A stretch of 64,000 bases of DNA from Amborella trichopoda (taxonomy: Eukaryota; Streptophyta; Magnoliopsida; Amborellales; Amborellaceae): positions 5,844,915 to 5,908,914 of the forward strand of contig NW_006499563.1 of the NCBI RefSeq assembly GCF_000471905.2, in the 5' to 3' direction. Below, piece by piece: positions 1 to 11,739 of this stretch (its first letter is position 1; each line of letters begins with the position of its first letter). The translations under genes and the position numbers were made by a program. The notes below the pieces were generated by a model. It was not told the DNA's origin. It saw nothing but the letters and a program-made list of their open reading frames with translations, and did not search any database.

Positions 1-486
1 GTTAATATTAATATTAACAATAAATATAAGACTATGCCCCTTTCCAAGTGCACATTTGTTGGGGTATGATGCAACTTCCATTAGCAATTTTTTTTTTTTT
101 AGGTAGAATCTCATTGAAAACTTTGAACTATAATAATTCAATGATAAAAACCAAGCTGTCTCCTTAATATGAGATGAAGAAAAAGGCTACATAGGGCATC
201 CACCTTAACTATAAAAGTAAGATAAAGCCCCAAAAATCCACTGAAAAAGGTTGTTACTATATTAGAAAAACCGTCCGATTGATCATTTTACTATGAGATG
301 TATGGATTCGGAAAAAAAATAAATAAAAGGATTTCTCACCTTAAAAATAGTGCATCTTGTGATATATTATCTAGATCGTCTATTTTTTAGATTTTCAAGT
401 GTTTGATATGCTCACCAATTTTAGTGCTTCAAATTTCATAATTAAAGTTGGTAATAGATCGTCAGGTCATCATAAGGGTTTCTAGC
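1..486. other. AT-rich sequence without a recognisable gene
   Basis: I see no coding signal here. The stretch is AT-rich with homopolymer runs. It lies just outside, or forms the outer edge of, the left LTR of the copia element that follows. I could not align it to the right LTR, so the true LTR start is not fixed. Confidence 0.4.
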
Positions 487-556
487 ACAGAAATTGTATA
501 TTCCAGCGAGGATCCCCATTGACAGAAATTGCGTATTCCAGTGAGGATCCCCATTG
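487..556. repeat. 35-bp direct tandem duplication in the left copia LTR
   Basis: Two adjacent copies with a 35-bp period, each containing a segment like ATTCCAG-GAGGATCCCCATTG. They differ at about three positions. The duplication sits at the upstream edge of the LTR homology and is not obvious in the right LTR, which has only a single GAACCCCCATGG-like segment at the matching place. Confidence 0.75.
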
Positions 557-1120
557 AATTATATCAATTGTAGGGCTCGAGGATTTGGGAGAATCTTTTT
601 GAATATGGATAGTTAGCTCAAATCTTAGCTAAAAGATTTAAATAACTCCAGGTGGTTATTTGGATAACAACTTTTGTAAGAGAATCTTCGGAATAGGAAC
701 CTCTTTAATAAGAAGAGCTTGTAGAGAGGGAAAATACAATATTTGGTTTCGTATTTGAGGGATTGTGCACATCTCTACAACTTCCAGGGGGAAAAGGTTT
801 AGGGAAGAGACCCATGTCCCTCTTTCTTACCTTTGTCTCGTACCTATCTGAGAAATCCTACGGATCCCCTCCTGGCGTACGAGAGCTTTTGAGCTTTTCA
901 TCGAATGGCTCAGGATTGACCATGTGGAATTATCTTCATGGTTCTTGTAATCAACAGAGGGGAACTTAAGGAGGTGACATCATACTCTCGATACCCAAAA
1001 GAAACAAACAGAGCTAAATATGGTGATCGGATTCAAAATGATATGTAAACTTCATCGAAACCTCATGTGTGTGTTTTTTTTTCATCGTTTGCACTAAGTA
1101 GGGATCTCATGGTGGGAACG
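545..1120 (+). repeat. 5' LTR of the copia element (approximate)
   Basis: Defined by homology of 545-840 with the right LTR and by the primer-binding-site-like sequence starting at 1122. The part between 840 and 1120 has no clear counterpart downstream. Start and end are approximate. Confidence 0.5.
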
Positions 1121-1121
1121 T

Positions 1122-1133
1122 TGGTATCAGAGC
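1122..1133 (+). other. Primer binding site, initiator tRNA-Met type
   Basis: TGGTATCAGAGC is the standard Ty1/copia minus-strand primer binding site in plants, complementary to the 3' end of initiator tRNA-Met. Its place just after the LTR homology supports the copia assignment and the + orientation. Confidence 0.7.
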
Positions 1134-1429
1134 CCCTTGATGAAGGTTCCTCTCGTATCTGGTCTTTCTGCAATTCCATAGAGCTCGCTCATAGATCTGT
1201 TTAACGTGCATGTGTCGAAGTGATTCTATTGTGTTCGCTCTCAAATTTGATAGCCTTGCATTGTTTAAAGCATCAGCATTGTGCTTGGATTACCACAAGC
1301 ATGTCCCTCTTGCATCAAGAAACCAAGTGGATTTGAAAAAGTACGCGACCAATCTGATACCAATACTTTTTAAGGTAGTTTTTGGCATTTTTCAGGCGTT
1401 TTTCACCATCTTTTGGCCCCTGGAAGTGT

Positions 1430-1880
1430 CTAGCATGATCTAAGGATTGCGCAACGAACCATAGGCATAAATGGCACTCGCATGGGACTCACGGGTGCAC
1501 CAAATGTGCATTGGGCGCCCACAAGATGCATGGTCCCTCGGTGGACCACCATGCGTGTGTCCATGCAGGTGCATGTTAACATGCGCACTGGCCACATCTG
1601 CACACGTTGAGTCATTCGTAATGTGTAGTGGTCGGGGGACGAACCAGTAGAGCACTTGCAACCGTATGGTCATGCAGCACGGCACATGTGCCACACATGC
1701 GACATGTGACCCATGCTAGCATGGGTAGTGGGTGCCCCTCACGTGTGACAAACGTGTCATCTTGTGTCATGTCTAAGTCACATGCAATCCACAGAAGCAA
1801 CACATGTGCCACATGTGTCATGTCACGTGTGCCACACTTACTGTGCCACATGTGCCTTGAGGCTTCATAGTTTCTCTATA
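1430..1880. repeat. CATGTG/CACATG-rich simple-pattern island
   Basis: A stretch unusually dense in ACATGTG, CACATG, GCATG and related self-complementary hexamers, giving overlapping open frames on both strands that look like by-products of composition. It lies inside the copia element between its primer binding site and the nested gypsy element. It resembles no gag or protease sequence that I recognise. It may be an expanded low-complexity tract or part of another unknown repeat. Confidence 0.55.
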
Positions 1881-2674
1881 CGTCTGTGGCCGTATGAACA
1901 TACGTGCAGTTTCAGTAACCATGTCTGTTGTAGTTGCACTATTTATTGTAAAGGTTGTCGATGCATGTTATTTTTGCACGGCTTCATCATGGTTAAACTC
2001 TTCAGCTATTGGGTTGATGGTGTTGTGGCAGCAACACCTTGTCCTTATGGCATCACAACCTCACCCAAAACATGTGCGGCCCCACTGAGGCTGCACAACC
2101 ATCTGTAGTCATAATATATGGTGTCGTTTGTGAGGCCTCGGAGTTGCCTCGGTTCCATGTGGATTGTGTGCAGCCTCAAACTTCCGAGGGGAATATCTTA
2201 ACATCCCACATCAATTTTCAACAAACCATATATGGTTTTGGATAGCATACAAAGCCGGATGCAATTGTCAGGGTGTCTTGTTGGCTAGTTCTGCTTCTAA
2301 AATGATGATATTAGCAAAAAACTATTGAATGTCTATGCAACACTTGTTTTCGTATGGCCTATGGACCCACCATGTTGAGCCAATCTGATTTTGGAAGGTC
2401 TAACGGGCACTGACCTTCATTACATTGCACCTATAGTGGAATTTTGCATTGGGGATGCAAACACTCACTTGATGAGGGTTGGGGTGTCCAGCCTCTAAAT
2501 CTACTTGATCATGATTACTAGCATCGTCCAGTTTGGCTGTGAAATTTTTTGTTTCCGAGCTTTGACTATCTAGATTCTTGAAGACTCACGAGAGTGAAAG
2601 ACAATAATTCATTATGTGATTGTGTAACCAGGTGTAATCAAACAATCATTGTAAACAACATCTCCTTGAGGCCA
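1881..2674. other. Unassigned copia interior
   Basis: There are short open frames but no family motif that I can name. By position it should be copia gag/protease sequence or a further unknown insertion. It ends where the nested gypsy LTR begins. Confidence 0.3.
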
Positions 2675-3440
2675 TGGGAATTCCCTGAAACTTGCAACAT
2701 AAACCATTGGACATGACAACATCGTAGTAAACCTCACATGTAGTTCCATAACCTCATAAAATCTCAAAATAGACCCCAAAGTTGAATAAGAGTTGGATTG
2801 GACTCACGACAATTTTCGATGTGAGCTAGGGTAAGGTTTGGGTCAGTGACGCAAGGCCCGATTTGCCCAACAATGCTATCTATGTCGTTAAAGGCTTTTG
2901 GGCCATGATTTCCCGTTGGAAAGTTTTCAAAGACTCCAAATATTTTTGGGAGTTCTTGGATTAGACTGTGTTTGGACAAGTCAAACCCTATCTAACCCTA
3001 TAATAAAACTTGGAATCTGAAGAATAATCTATCCTTAATATACCTAATTCTTAAGCATACATAAACCCTCCTAACTCATCCCAAATAATAATCGAAGAAA
3101 AGGATATATAAAATAATAGAAAATTATCCCTATAAATCCTAGCAAAATCTCTTAGAAATTAGGAGCCTAAAATCCTAGGCAAATGCCTATAAAATTCCCA
3201 AAAAATCCCCTTGGTCTAGAAGAAAATACTTTATCTAGGAAAACCCTAGAAAAACCTAGATCTAGGAAAACCTAGAAAAACCCTAGTCTAGAAATCCGAA
3301 ACTTTATCTCGATAGTTCCCCACCAAAATTCGTAATAAAATTCTCTACAAAATGTTCAATTCATCAACCACTTTCAGGCCAATTTTTCAAGTAAAAGAGA
3401 AGGCACCAAAGGTGTAAATCAACTTCCGATCTTAATAGAA
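2675..3440 (+). repeat. 5' LTR of the nested gypsy element
   Basis: It aligns with 6776-7290. It starts near TGGGAATTCCCTGAAACTTGC, matching TGTAGGGAATTAACTTGC in the right copy. The end is approximate because no primer binding site is evident. Confidence 0.55.
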
Positions 3441-3699
3441 GCCCTAACTCTGGGTTTTCTAGGTAAGTTTCTTTTATGCTTTCTTGAATTTAATTTTTAG
3501 TTAATTTTTATTTATTTATTTTCTCTTTATTTTCCTTAGTATTTTTCTTGGTTTCTTTTCACAATTTTGCACGATTTCAAGAAAGCATTGCTTGCAATTC
3601 TCAAATAGGCTTAGTTTTCTAAGACGAATCTATTTTTTAATTATAATTAGACAGATTCTACATCATCTTTTGAAAGCATGAATTAGAGAGGATTTCATC

Positions 3700-3990
3700 T
3701 GAAAAGGCCTACTTGGGTAGATATGATTTCTATACATGGCGAACTCAAGAAGGCATTCCTAGGGAATTTACTCCCATTAAGAATTTGATGAGCGATATCC
3801 TTAAATTGCTCCTCAAGAACAACTTGGTTGAGTTGCATGTGGCTTTGATTCCTCTCTTATCGATTGGAGATATATCAAATTGGTGCAAACTGCATTAAAA
3901 CCATGACCACGATACTGAGAAATGCCTTGCTCTCGAACATATCATCTAGGATTTTATTGGTCAAGGCATTATCATTATTTTAAAGGAAGC
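3700..3990 (+). pseudogene. Gypsy gag remnant with zinc-knuckle-like motif
   Basis: A short open segment reads FTPIKNLMSDILK and then ISNWCKLH. A following segment has the DHDTEKCLALE pattern, like the CxxH...DTEEC knuckle of plant Tat/Athila gag proteins. It places this element among the non-chromoviral gypsy lineages. It is a fossil; only part of gag is visible. Confidence 0.55.
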
Positions 3991-6775
3991 TAAAGTGAAG
4001 CATGAGCCTACTTTTGCCCCTAATAAGGAAGAGGAGACAACTTTGACCTCCTAAAGGATGGTCGATGTTAGACTAATAAACACTAATGGGACTTGCCTAG
4101 GCTTGAAGATCATCTAATATACTAAGAAATCAACAAATGAGGACCAAGACGAGCATAATCTCGCCCAAAACCTTGAGGCTAGGGATCCTCAAAACCACAA
4201 TGATAAGGGTTGCCTAAGTCCGAGCTCCATATTACATGATGGGTTGAAAGAATAAGCTACCCCATGAAGAACATCAATCATAATCGAATATATGAATCCA
4301 CAAGGGAATCAAATTATTCACCCAGTAGAAGAAGATCCATATAAGCTTAAACTTGACCAGGGACCCCAGGTTAGGGATCTTCAAAACAATTATCATAAGG
4401 ATAGCCTTAGCCAAGGTCCCATAATTTAAGAAAAGGGGGAGGGACCAAGAAACTAACGAAGGACCTTGATCATAGTTGAAGATACAAGCCCATAAAAGAT
4501 CCAAGACATCCCTATGATACTTGTCGACACAAAAGTAAATGGCCCAATCATGCCAATCTTTCAAATAGATGTAATAGATAACTAACACATCTGGGACAAT
4601 AGACTGAACCCAAAAGGGTCAAACACTTGTTCTCTCAGGTTTAGTCGATAAAAGACTGTTTGGAAGAGCCAAGTGTTGCCACTTTTTCAAATCGAAACCC
4701 GATTTGTCCATCTTCTCAAGAGCCAGAGGATGTTGCCTTAGAAGGCTAGAAATACTAAGGGGGGGAACCTGGGCTGCTTCACAAGATTTCATGGAGAACC
4801 CACCTAAGTGGGATGAAGAATTAAACTCAAGGAGATCGATTGAGCTACCTTTTGGGTTAATAATCCACTTAAGAGTGGCAAAGTATCATTGGAGAAAGAG
4901 AGATCACCAGAAATCAATAGGGATAGCTGACCCCAATAGCCAGGGCACCCATATTCAAAATGAACCATTGGAAGGGATGCAAACCCTGTCATAAGAGCCA
5001 CTCGTTAATACGGAATAAACTCTATGAACTTAGTCAAACAACCAGAAGATTGAAGGACTAGAAACTAAAAGTGATTCCATGTCTGAAAATTCGAAGTGTT
5101 AGTGGGGGAGTTCAAAAGGAAGGTTTAACAAGATTTCTACAACCACCGTCAACCTTGGGCCAAAGAAATCTTAGGATAACTAAGATTAGATCTCCTTACC
5201 ATCTGGAGAAGTGGGAAAAATGATAGTTTTGAGGGGATAGGGATATAAATAAGTTTTGACTTGGTCTTGTGACAAAATGTCATGAAAGAAGAACCTCCAA
5301 TTTCAAACCAAGTGAAAAGAAAGACTCCCCATCTTCAAGGACAAAGTTCAAAAGGGAAAAATCATGCAAATATTCAGTTCAAAAGCATCAACCGTCCATC
5401 AGAGACAAATCATATAGTGGACCGAAATAAAATACACACACGCAAAAAGAGAGAGAACAAGATTACAAAAACGGAAAGACAGAAGATAAAAAAGTCAATG
5501 ATGCTTTTAAAATTAGAGAAAGGCGTCGAAAGTGAAGATAAGGGGTCTAATATCAAAGAAAGAATATTCTAGAGGCTCTTAAGTAAAATTTGGTCGAGTG
5601 CACAAAACAAGTTAAGGGGTGCACTAGTTAGTCTGGTCAAGGTTAAAAATCTCTCTATGTAAATCATGAAGGTTCTCGATCGTTTGATGCTCAAAGGTTT
5701 CACAGTGAAGAGTCGAAATTAGAAAATCCAAGGAGATCCCAAGCACTAGGGAAAGTATCCTACATCTTCTATGGCATTGATTAGAAATTTTCGCTACGTG
5801 GGCTATGATTTGAAGACAAGAGAGTATTTGAAAATTCCTGGTCTTGAAGATCCCAGCAAAGGATGTGCGAGTTCACAAAGCCATGCCAAAACGGACACAA
5901 ATGATTAAACTACAAGACCATATCTTTAAAAGAAAATTAAAAAATATCTTTGCACAACTTTTCCAAAAATGTTTTTCAAAATCCCTTTTTTTGAAAAATG
6001 CTCCATAGTGGCATGACCCTAAATTGTTATCCAGTTTTTTTTTCAAAATCTCCCTTTCGTCTCCCCTCCTTCCAAAATTTTTAGTTTTTATTCATTTTGA
6101 TTTCAAAAAGAATTTTAATTTCTTTGTTAAAAACAATATGCATGATATGTGGTCTCCCTATTTTCAAAATATCTAGAAAATATTTTCCAAAACAAAGCAC
6201 TTAGACAGCATGTACATGATGTAACTTCATTTCGCCTTCTCTAAAGTCTTGAAAAATGGGTGGAAAATCCACATTGAAAAACCTCCTTTTTATGAAGAAA
6301 TAACTAGCAGACACATAGGTCCCAAAACCTTATCCCAGATTTGAGAACCCAAAAACCTTAGTATTTAGGGTGAAAGGAAAGATTCAATTGGCTAGATTTT
6401 CATTATCCTCAATCGCAATTTCCGATTTGTTTTCCATTCAATTGAATACTAATGCTCAAAAATAAAGGTTTAAGCCAAAGATGTTTACCTGTAGTACCAA
6501 GTAGCGTCACCTTGGTGATCTCAACAAAAATATAACTATCCCAGTCCTAGCAAGGTTCTTGTTGTCCTACGAATCCTAGATTATCGAATACCACTTGCCC
6601 CATTGTAAGCACAATTTATGTTGATGTCTTACGAATCTTCCCCATCGAAATTCCACCATTCATCATCGGGTGTTAGGCATTCAAGTGTATGACCCTTAAT
6701 TTACTTCATTGTCTCTCAAGTGTTTACTTCTTTTCTAATTACCGCTACCCGAAGCGAACTCCAAAGTGGAGCAAC
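3991..6775 (+). other. Non-coding or unassigned interior of the nested gypsy element
   Basis: The longest open frames are about 100 codons, for example a lysine-rich frame at 5282-5572. None matches pol motifs. The stretch is consistent with the interior of a non-autonomous derivative. Nothing else is recognised. Confidence 0.4.
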
Positions 6776-7290
6776 TGTAGGGAATTAACTTGCAATCTGA
6801 ACCATAGAAACCATACCATCTTGGTGTTCCTAACCTATAGTCCTCGAACTTAGAATACCTCAAAACAAACCTCAATACTGAGTTAAAGTTGGACCAAATC
6901 CCTTCTCTTGGACTCAACACAATTTTCCATACAAGCCAGAGTGATTGATGCAATAAAGGATTTCTGGTCATGAAATCATTCTAGAAAATTTTGAAATGTT
7001 TTGGATGATTCTCAATGTTTATTGGATTTATTGGATTAGTTTCTAAACCACATTTTGACTAGTCAAACTCTATCTTAAACCTAGGAATCCCAATCTTAAA
7101 GAGGTATATTCTCCCCCCCAACCCCAAAAAAAAAAAAAAAAAAAAATAACCATAAATAAGAAACTTAAAAGGAAACTATATAAACTCATAAACAAATCTT
7201 TATAAAATCATAGAAAACCCTTCGAGATTACGAACCTAAAATCCTAGGAGAATCCCTGGCAAAAGCCCAAAAAATCCCTTAGGCTTGAGG
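6776..7290 (+). repeat. 3' LTR of the nested gypsy element
   Basis: It begins TGTAGGGAATT and aligns with the left copy at 2675-3240. It contains a poly-A run near 7125-7146 that is absent from the left copy. The right end is placed where copia integrase-like sequence resumes. Confidence 0.6.
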
Positions 7291-7317
7291 AGAGCTAGTC
7301 TTTATTTGAGCTCATGG

Positions 7318-8500
7318 GAGATGCTCTATTGATTGTTGTATGCATCTTGAATAGAGTGGCTTCAAAAAATATGTGCTTGAAAACCCCCTTACAGAAGTTA
7401 TGAATCTGTAAGACAGCCCCCCCCCCCCCTCCCACCACCAGTATTGTACTTTAGTCTTTGCATGTCAGTTGTCGTTGTCATCTCATCTAACAATCTACTA
7501 AATAGCAAGTCCATAGCATAAAACCTCATTAGATATTTTGAAAACTCTAATGCGTATATGCTAGGTTATGAGTTTGAAGAGGATGACCTTAGAGAAACTT
7601 GAATCCCGTGATGTGGATTTCGTTAAGTTGAAGTTTCTATCAATGAGATTGTCTTAGATGACTCTAGATCTATGTGAGATCTTTGCATATCAAATCAAGA
7701 ATGGTGAGGAGATTCCTTGACTAAAGGATGACATCGGGAGTATTCCATGGTTGTCGATAAAGTGGGAAGGAGCCTCCATTTATTCCTTATCCTCATATGA
7801 GTGAGTGCATATGGCAGAAATCCTTGTAGAGGGTGAAGGCTTGACCTGCATCTCCACTGATGAGGATGGACTCGGTATATATTAGGAAGCATGGATATCA
7901 TTGTTGCTAGCAATTTGATTTACCGTAACAAACTGAGAGATTAGTTCTATGGAGAATAATCGTGCTTGGGACCTTGTGGATCTTCCCTGTAAAATATAAG
8001 CCATTGTAACTATGGATAAATGATATTGAACCAAAGCGTGATAGGGTTCCCTGAATTGATTGTGGACTATGTTGTGATATTCCTCTTGGTGGTGAGAATA
8101 ATATCAGTTCGCCTCACTTTTTCCTTTGTAGTTAGTTAGACTCTGGAACTTGACTCGATGGTTATTCAAATGAATTTCCTTGATAAGGATATGTCGTCCA
8201 GAACACTTGGAGTTCCATAATTTTGTCATTATAAGTTGAGGAGATCCTGAAGGGAAAGGAATGACAAGGAGACAGTCGATATCATTGAGGAGTGATTGTC
8301 CCCAAATTTCAATGTGCGGGATATGGGCAATGTTCATCATGTGCAAGATGTTGAGATCGGACACAATCATTCTAAGAAGCTTCTTACATTTATCTCATGC
8401 GACTTACATTAGGAATATCTTAGAACAATTCGTGACGCATGTTGTTGGGTTCATTAGGACTTTTGTTAACAAAGGTCATGTGCATACTCTAAATATTTGT
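7318..8500 (+). pseudogene. Copia integrase and reverse transcriptase remnant
   Basis: At about 7318-7400 a segment reads like the copia integrase C-terminus (ILNRVASKN...KTPL). At about 7950-8010 the sequence reads like the start of copia reverse transcriptase (ENNRAWDLVDLP). Near 8400 a segment like YIRNILEQF resembles the later part of the same domain. The remnant is part of the host copia element on the + strand. Broken, many breaks. Confidence 0.6.
7414..7440. repeat. Poly-C tract
   Basis: A run of about a dozen C residues followed by a CCACCACC-like segment inside the copia remnant. This is simple sequence. Confidence 0.8.
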
Positions 8501-8789
8501 TCATAGGGCGTTTTATCTTGGATGTCCTTTCATTTGATAAGTTGGGTATGTGTGCATAAATAGGTTAACTACTCTTCCGAATGTTTAAAAACTAGTGAGG
8601 GATTAGTTGAGATGCTCAATCTGGTGCGCCTAAATCTGTCTCGGGTAGGCTGGAGCTGTTTTGGATAAGAAATAAGAGGTGTTCCACATTAGTTTGATGA
8701 TAATGTAATGTGGTTCTTTATGTAGTGATGCACTACCCCTTAAGCTCTCACGACACATTTCCTTAGTATTCTATGAGAGTTCTTACATT

Positions 8790-9110
8790 TGGTATATCAT
8801 CATATGAGTTTGGACTTGGGTGGTTTGCTCCTTGTAGGTGGGAGAACCCCCATGGAATTATATAATTTGTTATAAGTTGAGGATATGGGAGAATCTTGTT
8901 TAGATAGAGATAGTTCAAATCTTATGCATTAGATTAAAATGGTTCTAGGTTGTTATTTGGATAACCACTTGTGTGAGAGAATCCTAGGAGTGGAAAAAGC
9001 TGGTTGTAGAGGGAGAGAAATAGCCTTTTTTTTGGTATTTGGGCACTATAGTCTCTCAAAAAAAAAGAGTTCAGGGAATAAACTCACATCCATCTCTCTT
9101 TGCCTTTTTA
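8790..9110 (+). repeat. 3' LTR of the copia element (approximate)
   Basis: It matches the left LTR from GAATTATAT (8856) through GTTATTTGGATAACCACTTGTG and GTAGAGGGAGAGAA. Similarity fades near 9110, so the element's true end may lie further right. Confidence 0.55.
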
Positions 9111-11400
9111 GGTTTTGGGCACTAGGTTTGCTTTTTTAGATTTTGGGCACTAGACCAAAACATTCCTTGATACCTAAAATTTCCTTAAACTGTTTAGGTT
9201 TTGTGCCCACATAGATGAAACTGTTTAGGTCTAGTGCCCACATAGATGTAATATAGGTTGAGGTGGCTTTTTTTTTTGTTTTTTTTTGTTTTTTTAAGGA
9301 GGAGTATTCTGACGCATTATTCAGCATTACTCTAAACGCCATATGCCTTAGAGATCCATGGAAGCTCTTACTTAATACCCTTCTTTACCATCCAAGGATT
9401 CACGGGCCTTAATTTCTTCCAACCATTGTTTACAACTGAAATGGTAGTGCTAGCTCTAGTGGTGTCATGTCAATGGCCCGACATGCTACCTACCTACACT
9501 ATCATATTTCCTTGTTTTTTATTACTTTCGATGTTTGTGGAAACAACTTTTATCGTGCATCAAATATCCAGTCCTTCGTTTACGAGGTCTATCCGCTACT
9601 TGTTTTTAGTAAACCCAACATGCTTAATTGCAGTTTCTTGTGTTTCTTTCTTTCTATTTTTCTCTAACCATATCTTGGTTATTCTACTATTCAAGAATAA
9701 CATTATTTTTCCTAAAGTCATGAAAAATAAATTAGATGACTGCTTCAATTAAGATTTGTATTGACAATGTCCCGTTCATTCAACCTATCCCAACTGTAAA
9801 GACAGCCGTTGCAAGTAATTTTTTGTAGGTTTGAAAAAATTTGGCATCAATTTTCATATCTAAAAGTATGGTCCCCTAAAAAACAAAACAAACAAAAGAT
9901 TATTTCAAGCCGGGGATGTGATGTGTGAATATGAAGAGAAAAACTGATTTCTATTGTTTAGGGCTGACCTCGTGTCAACCGTAGTTAAGAAAGAGAAAGT
10001 AGGAGCCAGTTTTTGCTTGATGTTACACGGGTGCTCTGTCTTTATGGCCTTCTACTTTTCTTTTGAGTAGGTGAAAAAACGGGTAGGGCACTAGTTTAAC
10101 AAAAAGAAAAACAAAAAACCCTGTCTCGCCCACTCTATCTGCCCCCTCGGCCGCATAAGAAATACCAACAAGAAAGAGAATAATGTTTCTCTCATTTAAA
10201 AAATGCTGCCCCAATTATTGTTGTGGATGGCCGACTCTAGTTGGCCGACTCATATGTATATATGTAGCCCCATAATAAAATTCATTTTGGATGATTTGTT
10301 TTTCTAATTTGTTTTTTGTATGTTCATCATCTTGGTCAAGATGATCATAAATATGAAAAAAAAACTAAAAATTAAAAATTTAAAATAAAAAATTGAACTT
10401 TTTAGCAGTTTTTTTATGTACCATCTAAATATTTATATGAATAATAAATTTTTAGATAAAAAAAATTGTTTCATGCAGGCTGGATAGTATTTCTATATAT
10501 GCATTCTTAAATAGTGTAAAACATCTTTTTCAAAGATGAATGGAAATAAGTGTTCCATTTAAAAACAATAGAAATTAACTGTCCAAAAGGTTTTTTTGTT
10601 AAAATTATTATTTTTAATTTTTAAAATTTATTTATTTTTTTCATATTCATGATCTCCATGTATCCATAAAAATTAAGCCTTACATATGCGGGCTTGGCAC
10701 ATAGAAACGGGTTCTTTTAGATAACGTCCATATTTAGGTTTGTACGTCGTTATTATTTAATTTTTGATAAAATGCCCCTATTATTATTATTTTGACAAGA
10801 TTATGTGCCCGTATCGACTTGCATGTGCTTGGCGGTGTATGATGGAAGTTTGATAAGACTTGCATGGTGAGTGGGCAGGCGCTATCAGACCTACGGAGCC
10901 CGCAGCAGCTGCTTGTCAAGTCTTTAAACTGAGAGAGAAAACCACTCTTATTTCACTCCATGAAAGACCTCTTTACCGTACATGGTGGAACACATCGGGT
11001 CCACCTTTCAGCTGCACCACGGTGGTTGAAAGCCACCCTGGTTTGAAATAAATGCCAAATGTGGGGGTGGGGTACGCATCTCCTGAATTAATTTCCTTAG
11101 TGCACACCTTTAAATAGTGGCAAAAAAACGTGGTTTCAATACTGAAAATCTTAATAACGGCTTTTAAATATATTTGTATATTTATTTATAAATTTTAAAG
11201 ATACAAAACTAGTGTAGATCGAGCTGAGTTATGAAAATATTGAAAATTGACTTGTTCAAAAATACATTACAAAATATATTATTTTAAAAAATTGAAATCT
11301 ATATTTTTTTTAATGTCCATACATTTTGATATCAAGATAATCAATTTGAAGATATTTGAGCATCAAATCAACCTCTTCTAATAAAATTTTGAGGTGGACT
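9111..11400. other. AT-rich intergenic DNA without a recognised gene
   Basis: Short repeated T- and A-runs are interspersed with unique-looking sequence. A short near-repeat built on TTTTGGGCACTAG occurs at 9113-9153, followed by TAGGTTTTGTGCCCACATAG and TAGGTCTAGTGCCCACATAG at 9190-9245. I find no transposon coding motif and no convincing host exon. Confidence 0.45.
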
Positions 11401-11424
11401 CTAATTGAATGGTTCATAGCCTCA

Positions 11425-11436
11425 AACTCTATATAA
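11425..11436 (+). promoter_or_regulatory. Possible TATA element
   Basis: CTCTATATAAAC at this place fits a plant TATA box and is followed about 35 bases later by GAGA-rich sequence like a plant leader. No confident coding exon follows, so it could equally belong to an LTR promoter or be chance in AT-rich DNA. Confidence 0.2.
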
Positions 11437-11739
11437 ACTTTTTCTTATAAATAGTTATCCTCGGTTACTTTGTAGTTTTAGCTTTTGAGAGAAGAACAGG
11501 GACATTTCATGGGTTGGATGGAGGAATTCTGGAGAGAGAGCAAGAAGAGCTTGTCCTAAAGGGATGCTTAGAGAGAGAAAATAGTAAAAGAGATCGTTGC
11601 TGGATTGGAATAAACAGCGACTTTTAGGTCGAAAATGCAGAGAGAAAATAGACAATAACTTTGAGAAGTTATTGGAATACTTACTCTATTTGAACTGCTT
11701 TTGAGATTACATAGAATCGAATAGAATAGAATAGAAAAA

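Larger units (their letters stand above)
2675..7290 (+). mobile_element. Nested Ty3/gypsy-type element, probably non-autonomous
   Basis: Two diverged LTR copies flank it. 2675-3240 matches 6776-7290 over shared blocks such as ACTTGCAA, a GGACTCA-ACACAATTTTC-like block, AATCCTAGG and CCCAAAAAATCCC. The right LTR starts with TGTAGGGAA just after CTCCAAAGTGGAGCAAC, a junction typical of plant Tat-type elements. Inside, a gag fragment with a zinc-knuckle-like segment (ISNWCKLH followed by a DHDTEKC-like segment) lies at about 3700-3990. I see no reverse transcriptase, RNase H or integrase, so it looks like a gag-only or large derivative element. It interrupts the copia element: copia integrase sequence resumes right after its right end. 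Old and broken, with many breaks. Confidence 0.6.
545..9110 (+). mobile_element. Degraded Ty1/copia LTR retrotransposon hosting a nested gypsy element
   Basis: The segment at 545-840 resembles that at 8845-9090: both contain GAATTATAT, GGGAGAATCTT, GGTTATTTGGATAAC and GAGAGAATC. These are taken as the two LTRs. A primer-binding-site-like TGGTATCAGAGC, complementary to initiator tRNA-Met, lies at 1122-1133. Between the LTRs a copia integrase/reverse transcriptase remnant occupies 7318-8500, in the order expected of Ty1/copia on the + strand. The gag and protease parts cannot be identified. A separate gypsy-type element sits inside it (about 2675-7290). The element is old and badly broken with many breaks; the LTR copies align only with many mismatches and gaps. 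Outer ends are approximate and no target duplication was found. Confidence 0.65.

Noticed and set aside
1440-1870. Overlapping open frames on both strands with many His and Cys residues
   Set aside because: They arise from the CATGTG-rich sequence; frames on opposite strands have similar composition and no domain.
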